Notes under the pieces: generated by a model
What the model saw: only the letters and a program-made list of their open reading frames with translations
Database searches by the model: none
What the model was told of the DNA's origin: nothing
Made by a program: the position numbers and the translations under genes
Part shown: positions 56,101 through 64,000 of the stretch, piece after piece
Layout: each line of letters starts with the position of its first letter
Position numbering within the stretch: the first letter of the stretch is position 1
NCBI RefSeq assembly: GCF_003576645.1
Contig: NC_044923.1
Coordinates: 8,158,535-8,222,534 of the forward strand
DNA: 64,000 bases
Direction of reading: 5' to 3'
DNA from: Ipomoea triloba
Lineage: Eukaryota > Streptophyta > Magnoliopsida > Solanales > Convolvulaceae

Positions 56101-59100
56101 TTCTAAAAATGTGTTTATCTATGATGATTTATGGGTGGTTTTTACTGTACAATGTTACTGAAGAAATTTTGTACGGACAGATTCTTGCCACAAATGAGGA
56201 TGGGTCACATACTTGCCTTTCTGGAAATGAAGGTATTTATATTTTATGTGTCTTTCATGTGTTTCTTTCTTCGCTTTGTTTAATCCAACCCCACCCCATG
56301 GTGTTGGTTCAATCAGTTTGAACTAATGCAATTTTTTACTTTTCCAAATTGTAGCCTGGATATGGTACATTGGTGTATGACTTTCACATATCGGAAAACA
56401 CAAAATCTTCTTCTCCAGAAGCTGAAATAGTATGCACCTCCTCCATAGATTTGAAATCATGCTTAAATTTGTAATATCTCAAATGAGTTTGTGAAATAAT
56501 TCTTGATTTAGTCTAGGTGCTTTCCCTTATATGATTAGCCAATTAATTCCTTTTTAGATAATACTTTCTGCTATCTGGAAGGAGAATTCTTGACTTCTCT
56601 CCTCTGCTCCATTTTCCTTTTACCATTGTATCTTAAGATTCTGCTCTGTTATAATGTTAATCCTGAAATTTGAGAAATCAAACCTGTCTAATATCATCTA
56701 TGTTTTTGTTCCTTTATTAACATTCTGTGTTAACATATTAGTCTTGTGATGCACCAGTTATAAAGGGTGATAATATGGCAGTAAATAGAGACAGCACAGA
56801 AAGAGATGGACTGAAACATTACTTGGAAAGTTCTGACAAAAGATTGGACAGCTCAAGGGTTAACTTGATAGTGTTTATTAGGCTATAATGTAGACATACA
56901 ATCTATATAGAAGAACCCAACTATATTAGGAGTATGGCTTTGTTGAATTGAGTGTTAAACCATTCTTCCATTAAGCATTCAGTTAGTCTCATTGTTCAGT
57001 GATATGGATTCATCTGTTATCTTACTTGTGTTGGCTAGTCTCTCTTCACCATTTATGCTTGCTATTAATAAGTATCCATGTTCCCTGGGAGGAGAGGTAT
57101 AGCTAATTATATCATTTCAGTAGTTGCATTTATTTAGATATCATATGAGTTTCTTTTCTCCACTTGTCATTATTTGTTTGAAAAAGTGATTAAATGTGAA
57201 ACATGTTGACATTTGGGTCGCAGCTCATATTTTTATTTCGTTTTTGCTTGCAGAGATTACTTGTTGCTCATTTAGATAATATAGAGACATCATCATGTCT
57301 CATAACACCCCCTAATGTGAAGTATGAAAACCTTCTCCATATTTTTCTGACTAATTGCATGCTCTGTTAGTGATTCTCTTATAGAATATCGTATTTTGTG
57401 ACTGCTCTGACAGTCTTTCTTGTTTCGTTTTTGCAGCTTTCTCCTCAATGGGAAAGGAGTTCAAAACCGAAACAATCTGTCAATGGTATGTTGCATTGAC
57501 CACGAAGCATTGTTATAAGCATATAAGTAATCTCTATTGGCAGTGCAATTTCTGAAAAGTTGTATTTCCTTTTTTATTTATTGTTTGTCTTTTCTAGGAT
57601 ACTGGACCTCAAATTCCAACAGCTTTGTCAAGTATGCTTAACAACGGAGTAAATATACTTCAAGTTGTGGGCCAGTTTAATGGTAGGCTCAGAAAACTTT
57701 CCTGCAATATCTGACATTGTTGTTTATGTTGTTGAATTGTTAAAAGGCTTACTATTTACTAATTATTGTGAAGGAAGTTACATTGTTGTCATTGCCTCTA
57801 TGAGTATGACGTCAACCCCAGATTCTGCTGCACTTCCAGATTATGTGCAACCCGAATCTGCTTCAGTTGATCCGGGTATGAATAAAATATTTTTTTATGG
57901 TTATCTATACTTGGATATCCATGTCTGCTACACCCAATTTTCTGTATGTTTTCTTGGTGTTTTGGAAGTTGTGTGAAGTGCATAACTACAACTCATGGCC
58001 AAGGGGTGATGGGTACACGAGTGTTGTTTTTATTCAAACTAGTAATTGGTCCTTGCTTTATGGAAAAAAAAATTCTACTCTAGACTCTGAAATCCTTCTG
58101 TGAAATAGTGCCAGGGGGAGTAGTCCTAAAATTCTAGTAGCTAGGGACGAAGACCCTACTAATACTGTTTATTTTCTGTGTTATTTATTTAATGCATTTG
58201 ATATTTGAGTTAAAAATGCTCTGCACAAATATGTTTGCAATTGGAGTTTCTACATATTTTAAAGAAGGATTTAAAGGTTATGTTTATTTGAAAGAAGAGC
58301 AATAGCACATAACATATGCTGCCAAATTCATATATTTTGATTGATAGACACCTATGATGCACCGAAGCTTTTAGCTATGAGCATTTCTATGTATCTATGA
58401 TCCATTATACTAGTTGGAAATGCGTGTGTTTCATCGGTCCTATGCAACACACACACACAGGCACACACATATCTATGATCTGTTAGTGCACTTCACTAAC
58501 TATACAGCTTATTATGCTCAACATAGAATTGAAAAAGTAGTACTAATGATTTTGGTTATTTCCACTAATGTAGACTATGAGATAATAGAAGGGCCATCAA
58601 GAATATCCTTGAATTGCCCCATAAGGTTTGCTATTCTCCTCCGTTGCTTCTTCACGCTCTTACATAGCACCAACGATTAAACAGCTTATCATTGTTGTTA
58701 TGTGTATATTTTTGTAACAATTAACTGAAGTTTTGGGTATTTTCAGTATATATCTTCACTTTCTACTGTAAAGAAAAGAGTCTCTTAGTTTTGAACAATA
58801 TATAAACATTCTGCTGATAATGTTAAAAACAGCTTCAAGCGCATTAAGACTCCTGCTAAAGGCGTTTCATGCAAACATCTCCAGGTAATTGCTGTAAAAT
58901 GTGTATTAATGTTAAAATAAACCAGAAACATATCATGTATACGATGCTTATATTTTATCATGTTGGGTTGGAAAATGCTTATTTTTGCAGTCCGCCTTTA
59001 GGTGTCTTTCATTTCTTTGCATTTATTTTGGCTATTTTGTTGTTTTCATTTTTTTTATATTTTATTTATGACAAAGGAATTAGTTTTATCAGGCAAGAAA

Positions 59101-61156
59101 ACATTATGAGCTAACCCATCATTCTTTGCTTATTTCACCAACAGTGTTTTGATTATGAGAATTATCTCGACATTAATTCAAGAAGACCATCATGGCGTTG
59201 TCCTCATTGTAATCAACATGTCTGCTTCCCTGAAATCCGCATTGATCAAGATATGGCCAAGGCAAGTAAAATTTATATCCATGTTTTTGCTTGGCGCGTT
59301 TTCTTTTCTTTGCGGTAACAATTTTTCTCTCAAAGGTTTTGCAAGAAGTTGGGGAGAACATCAATGATGTGATCATCTCTTCAGATGGTTCATGGAAGGC
59401 AATCATCGAAGGTGATGATGACAATCAGAGGCCACCAGATAAACCCACCGATTTTTCAAAGGATAAAACTTTGCAGCCGGATCTTACAGATATAGATGAT
59501 GCAATGACTGGAGATCATATAGCTTCTTCCTCAGCCAAGTGCCAAAATCAACTGCTTGATACTAATAATCCAAGTGAGGCTAATCACACTCCTAATATGG
59601 AGAATTTCTGGTCAAGAGTTCTTCGCTCCACGTATGGATCAGGGACATCTAGCTCTATGTTAAATTTACATATCGGTGGTGCTTCTGAGCCCACTCCAAC
59701 AAGTTTGATGCCACCGCCAATTTTAATTGATGATCATATTCCAGCGTGTGTCATGGGGCAGGGTAGAGTTTCTTCTCCCAATACTATGCAGGCACAACAG
59801 TACCAATTCGCTAATTCGGCTGCCAACCAAGAACATGTGATGTCATCATCAGCAGTTAGGCATGCAGTATGTAGAACACCAGTTGCAGTTCAGGCCCTTC
59901 CTGCCCAGATGCCCTATTCCGTGCCTCAACAGAGACCAGTAAATACTATGAGCCGTCTTAGTAGTCCCACGACAGCTTCTCAGCATTCTCCTGTCTCATC
60001 AATGATGAATATTGACACAGTCCAACAGTACTTGAGATCTAATTCAAATATGCACCAGGCATCACAAATACCGTCATCAACATCAACAAGCATGCCAGTA
60101 AGTTTCTCAGTTACTAGTTCTATTCAGTTTTTTTGGGTGACGAGGGAAACCCACAGCCACTACCTGAGGGTGTGCCCTGAGTAAACCCCACCTTGTGATC
60201 TTAGTCAGCAAAGGATCACAAGGAGGTAAATCAACCTAGGTTTCCCATAGCTGACCGGCTCAAACCAAGAGGGTTGGGATTTGAACTCATAAATTTGTGG
60301 TTACAAGTTTGTATCCTTAGCCATCTTGACAAAGGAGGAGGGTGTTTGGGCTTGCGTTCCTTTTCATTGCATGATAATATTACATTATAGTATGGTTATG
60401 GCTCTTTCTCATTTGATTTGTATGTTGGAATGCTAGCAGCCGGGGTATTCTTCTGGTTCTGTTGGTCCAGCTCAACAGTTCGTCAACCTCCAATGTCCAA
60501 GTCAAGTACCTCTTCCTCCTTTCAGAGCACCCTCGGGATTTACAACTGAACCATCAAACACTAATCAGCATCAAACACTGAACCGGCAGACACTTCATGC
60601 CATGAGTCAACCCCAAGGTATTGCTCAACCATCTCCCGCTAGTTTCACTCGAAGTCCTTTCCAAGCCGGTGGTACACACAGTAGTGTGGGTGGTGGTCAG
60701 GCAAGAGGCGTCGTTAACAGCCAACATAATAATAAGTCGAGGGAAGCTGCCCTGCGCACTGCCCAAGTGGCAAAGCCTGTTCAACTGTCTCCAACTCTAC
60801 CTCCTCTTTCCATGAACCCTAATGCCTCCCGGGAATCATTGGCAAATGACCAAATGGGGGTTGGAAATATAGGAGACCATGCACCACCGGATTTACTGTC
60901 GGGGGATCAAAACTGGCGCCCAACAGGGCGCATGCGTGGAAGCCTATCGGGACAAGCCTATTCTGATGCTCTGAACCAATACATAATCCGGCCAACGCAG
61001 CAAGCTCAAGCTGCAAGATCACCCACCGCAATCTCGCCACAACTACAAACCATTATAGCCAAGAGAGCCACTCCCACGCCTCCTGTAACAAATCAGCCAT
61101 CTACTACACCTGATGTCTCAGCTGTTTTGCCAGAGTGTTCTTCAGCAATGCAGTAG
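53169..61156 (+). CDS. PIAL-type E4 SUMO-protein ligase (SP-RING)
   Basis: SUMO chain-elongating ligase of the PIAL1/PIAL2 group, nuclear. Seventeen exons: 53169-53365, 53919-53991, 54526-54591, 55639-55704, 55821-55903, 56181-56232, 56355-56429, 56742-56858, 57254-57321, 57437-57485, 57598-57682, 57774-57875, 58574-58625, 58833-58884, 59145-59261, 59336-60097 and 60440-61156, about 910 aa. Every phase agrees. The SP-RING (MIZ) finger is at 375-401: C375, H377, C380, C398, C401, in SCKHLQ/CFDYENYLDI and RRPSWRCPHC. Before it are NACSSGWF, FLLNGKG and SMDTGPQIPT blocks typical of the family; after it, VLQEVGEN.NDVIISSDGSWK and a long Ser/Pro/Gln-rich tail. Introns 5 and 15 appear to start with GC. 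The last acceptor could also be 60437, adding one Gln. Intron 16 holds a SINE. Confidence 0.94.
60118..60345 (-). mobile_element. Au-like SINE in PIAL intron 16
   Basis: On the minus strand it starts near 'agatggctaaggatacaaac', has 'gagttcaaatcccaaccc' (B box-like) and 'gatttacctccttgtgatcc', and ends 'gggtttccctcgtcaccc' followed by A7. This is the layout I recall for Au/Solanaceae-type SINEs. The target duplication was not pinned. Confidence 0.7.
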
Positions 61157-61174
61157 ACCATATACAGGTTGGCT

Positions 61175-61368
61175 AATCTAGCAATGTATCTAGCTAGTGT
61201 CACAATGTCACTACTGTGTGAAAGTCCCAAATTACCCTAGGAGGGAGGGGTTAGGTATGAAGTTGTAGTTCACAATCTAGCCATGTATCTAGCTAGTGTC
61301 ACAATGTCACTACTGTGTGAAAGTCCCAAATTACCCTAGGAGGGAGGGGTTAGGTATGAAGTTGTAGT
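61175..61368 (+). repeat. 99 bp tandem duplication in PIAL 3' UTR
   Basis: Units at 61175-61273 and 61274-61368 are almost identical (one 'gcaatg'/'gccatg' change). They begin about 20 bp after the stop codon, so probably lie in the 3' UTR. Confidence 0.88.
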
Positions 61369-61399
61369 GTATAAAAATGTATGGTTTATTTCTAGTGTG

Positions 61400-62157
61400 G
61401 TTAGTAATCGTTTTGTTCATAAATTATGCAATCCCTCCCAAGTGATCAATATGAATGGAAGCAGGTAAGAGAAATGGCAATTCTGGTAGTTTGGTTTATA
61501 AATCAATCCAACACAATAATGAACGTGAAATTAAAAGAATAAGCTAAGGGTTGAAAAGTGTGATTTGGTGCATTCAATGGGAATTGTGTAGGATAGCTTC
61601 TTAGTTTAAACCAACTATCAACCAAATGCTTTAATGGTTGTCCAAAAATTTAATTGTTACGTATTCAAGTAATGCCAAACATGTTTAAATTTTCTTGATT
61701 TCTTCTTCTTCTTTTTTGTTGTTGTCGTCCAAAAATTTAATTGTTATGTTTTCAAGTAATTCCAAACATGTTTAAATTTTTGAACTAAATTATTCCTGAC
61801 AAAAATAACATTCCCTAAAATTACTTGCTTTGAAATTTAATTCATGAAAAAACACCAAACAACTGCAAATTATACCATAGATCATTAATAAATATTCATT
61901 TTTTAATATATTAAAGGTTTAGTTTTAATTTACTATAAGTTCATTTTTAGTATGTATACTTGAAATGAACATACACTACACTAAAAATGAACTTAAAAAA
62001 AAAAGAGTGATCTATATTGTAATATTGAGTCATTGACTATGGTTCACCATATAATGATTGCCAAATGACCTTTTAAGAGTTTTTTTTTTTTTTTAATTCT
62101 TATTTAAAAGTTTATAATTATAATTTAAAATAAGTTATAATTTGAAAAAAAAAACAA
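61400..62157. other. Intergenic, no gene seen
   Basis: AT-rich. 'gtccaaaaatttaattgtta' occurs at 61640 and 61728, followed by 'ttcaagtaat.ccaaacatgt', a diverged 60-bp-scale direct repeat. Confidence 0.5.
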
Positions 62158-62448
62158 CAGAAAATTGTACTTTTCATCCCTAAGTTATAAAATAATTATA
62201 GAATTCGTCACTAATTGTTGATTTTGCTCACTTTTCGTCCCTAAGCTATTATTGACATTGCACTTTTCGTCTATTTACTAACAAAACATTAGGGACGAAA
62301 AGTGAGCACGAGAAGTTAATAAAAGGACATAAAATGCGAAACCAATGATAGTTTAAGAGTGAAAACTTAAAAGTGAGCAAGACCAACAATTAGATATGAA
62401 TTCTACAATTATACTATAACTTAGGGATGAAAAGTAGTGCAATTTTCC
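62158..62448. mobile_element. Foldback MITE, same family as 315-767
   Basis: 'gaaaattgtacttttcatcc' and 'ctaagttataaaataatta' on the left are answered by 'ataacttagggatgaaaag' and 'gtgcaattttcc' on the right. Confidence 0.65.
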
Positions 62449-62654
62449 AAAAAAAAAATCTTCCCAAACAAAGCATTATTGGGATTCCAACCCTATGAAT
62501 ATGCTATTACCTTTTTATTACTTCTAGTTGGGGTTTAAGCTAGGATGTGCATGAACACACCAAGCTAAGGGCCATCTTTAAAAATCAATAAATTAAAAGT
62601 AACATTTTTTTAATCAAGAAGATGGCGATGAGGCTATATATGATGAATACCAAC

Positions 62655-62780
62655 CGCGACACGCATAGGCAGCTCAGTTGGTCACATGGGTGAAGTTTGA
62701 GAACAATGACTTGAAATTGAGTTTCACCAGTTACGTTCGTGGGGGCCTTGGAATTGGGACTCGCGATAATCTTTTTTAAG
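62655..62780 (+). mobile_element. SINE-like tRNA-derived sequence
   Basis: 'ggcagctcagttggtcacat' is a good A box match. The B box region is degraded (gaaattgagtttcacc). It ends in T-rich sequence. Common plant SINE head. Confidence 0.5.
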
Positions 62781-63143
62781 TGTTGTATATACAAACAATG
62801 TGTAATATATTACACAACATTATATTATACAAATTTATAAACACAACACAACACACACAATACAACAGTGAAGAAAGCAGATGCGTGCACATGTCTACTC
62901 GATTATATATCAAAGTCAACAAATGTTTAATTTGCATTTGCATGCAATGCATGCTGGTATCGTCATCTTTAGATGGATCAGACTTTAAATATATAAGGGT
63001 AAACATGTGTCAACATCTAATACTTCACTTTAACTGACAATATAATTTGTGTTACACAATCAGAGCATATAAGCATCATCCATAGAGGATTCTAATTTGT
63101 ACATTTAATTTAAGCAGTATGTAGTATGCTGGGATGGATGGGA

Positions 63144-63321
63144 TTAGAATCTGGAGAGAAACTGAAGTTGTTTGAGGAGAGGAGTTAAGGTCTCCATGAG
63201 TTTCTCACAAGGATGGTTGTGGATGCCTTCGTAGGTTGTCACCACAATGCTTTTGTCCTTTGATAGTCGCTGTATCTGTTTCTTCACATTGCACGTATGG
63301 TGCGTGCAACGATAGTAGCTC
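63144..63321 (-). CDS. WRKY transcription factor, last exon (partial)
   Basis: Minus-strand terminal exon: acceptor 'gcatgcag' at 63322-63323, TAA at 63146-63144. It encodes [20 protein letters not shown]... to the stop. It carries the zinc-finger half of a WRKY domain: C-X4-C, then 23 residues, then H-N-H (CTHHTC ... GIHNH), the group II (IIc-like) pattern. The tail [23 protein letters not shown] resembles the WRKY24/43/56 subgroup. The WRKYGQK-bearing exon is not found between 63322 and 64000, so the gene's 5' part lies beyond the window. WRKY proteins bind W-box DNA. Confidence 0.92.
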
Positions 63322-63383
63322 CTGCATGCATGCATATATGCCATTAACACACATAACATTATATTTCTCTTCATAATAATAAT

Positions 63384-63583
63384 TGTTGGGCTGATCCGAG
63401 GCCGGTGAAGGGTCAAGTCTAACAGCACCAAGTGACTAGAGAATTGTTGGGTGGAGACTTGAAAGATCAAGTCCAACATCTTGCCTCTCGAAAATGTCGT
63501 AGTGGATATAAGGAAATTAAATAAAGTTGTGCATTCATTACTGGCTATAGCTTTTGGCATAGTAATAAATGCCTGATCTAACA
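63384..63583 (+). mobile_element. Possible short LTR with primer site (TRIM/LTR remnant)
   Basis: A 200 bp block begins tgttgggctgatccgag and ends gatctaaca, directly followed by agTGGCATAAGAG, which resembles the Met-tRNA primer binding site (TGGTATCAGAG). It lies in the WRKY intron. No second LTR within the window. Confidence 0.45.
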
Positions 63584-63702
63584 AGTGGCATAAGAGTCAA
63601 GTCACCGTGTAAAAGTTGTGCATTTTAGGCTGGCAGGTGCTAGGAGACCTACCTTCACTTTATCACCCTGCCTCTTAAAAATATGGCATGTAATAATAAA
63701 TA

Positions 63703-63704
63703 CT

Positions 63705-63736
<32 letters not shown>
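63703..63736. repeat. (AAC)n microsatellite
   Basis: About eleven CAA units followed by TA- and AAT-rich sequence; WRKY intron. Confidence 0.9.
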
Positions 63737-63737
<1 letters not shown>

Positions 63738-63920
63738 ATATAATAATAATAATAATTCAAGTATGTAATTATACGTAATTAATAATAAATTTAAGTATGT
63801 ACATATTAGCATATAGTGTTTTTCACCTCGATATGATCATTAAAATATGTCATGCATTATATTGCCTTAGAGTTTAATTTAAAATGGTTTTTTTTTTATC
63901 AAAATTGTTAAACACACACA

Positions 63921-63925
<5 letters not shown>

Positions 63926-64000
<75 letters not shown>
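63926..64000. repeat. (TA)n microsatellite running off the window end
   Basis: At least 37 TA units; the tract continues past the window, which may be a contig edge. Confidence 0.9.

Noticed and set aside
63322..63584. N-terminal extension of the WRKY exon by its open frame
   Set aside because: A good splice acceptor precedes SYYRC, and the extension covers LTR-like intron sequence rather than a WRKYGQK motif.

Overview
Nuclear DNA of a flowering plant, almost certainly a eudicot. The coding genes are split by many AT-rich introns, four tRNA gene types interrupt the gene space, and miniature inverted-repeat elements (MITEs), SINEs, LINE tails and Copia elements fill the gaps. An asterid such as Ipomoea is possible from the Au-like SINE and the repeat style, but that is a guess.

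Layout. (1) 1-15.6 kb is a glycosyl hydrolase family 5 (GH5) cluster. A terminal exon of a third copy (990-1723) is broken by a MITE. Two full three-exon copies sit head to head (6928-4521 minus, 10949-13356 plus) in a large inverted repeat (arms 3110-7388 and 10229-14767). Each arm also carries a tRNA-Ser(UGA) gene. The outer ~3.48 kb of the arms are almost identical, while the inner parts differ by about 5%. Two tRNA-Ala genes lie in the spacer and just outside. (2) 16-20.6 kb is repeats, including a Mutator-like element with captured DPH1-like and lipoxygenase fragments. (3) 21.1-23.9 kb holds a four-exon PP1 catalytic subunit gene. (4) 24-29.6 kb is repeats with LINE remnants. (5) 29.8-39.0 kb holds a twelve-exon TON2/FASS gene (PP2A B'' regulatory subunit). 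Its intron 9 contains a hAT-like MITE that itself holds a 3.66 kb deletion-derivative Copia retrotransposon. (6) 39.3-43 kb holds a Copia tail, tRNA-Lys(UUU), a dead tRNA-Ala and more MITEs. (7) 43.8-44.8 kb holds a PPR pseudogene followed by a small membrane-protein gene. (8) 45.4-52.9 kb is nested repeats, including a 4.3 kb TIR element rich in GTGTGCA words. (9) 53.2-61.2 kb holds a seventeen-exon PIAL-type SUMO E4 ligase gene, two of whose introns look GC-AG. (10) At 63.1 kb lies the last exon of a WRKY transcription factor, whose 5' exons are outside the window.

The intact protein genes are unrelated housekeeping or regulatory genes (PP1, TON2/PP2A, SUMO ligase) and do not form a pathway cluster; linkage of a PP1 and a PP2A-subunit gene is probably chance. 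Only the GH5 copies form a local family. I found no convincing undescribed biochemical system. The most notable structures are the homogenised inverted GH5/tRNA repeat, the chimeric Pack-MULE and the GTGTGCA-rich TIR element.

All exon boundaries were derived by hand from splice signals, reading phase and remembered family conservation; no alignment or database search was run.
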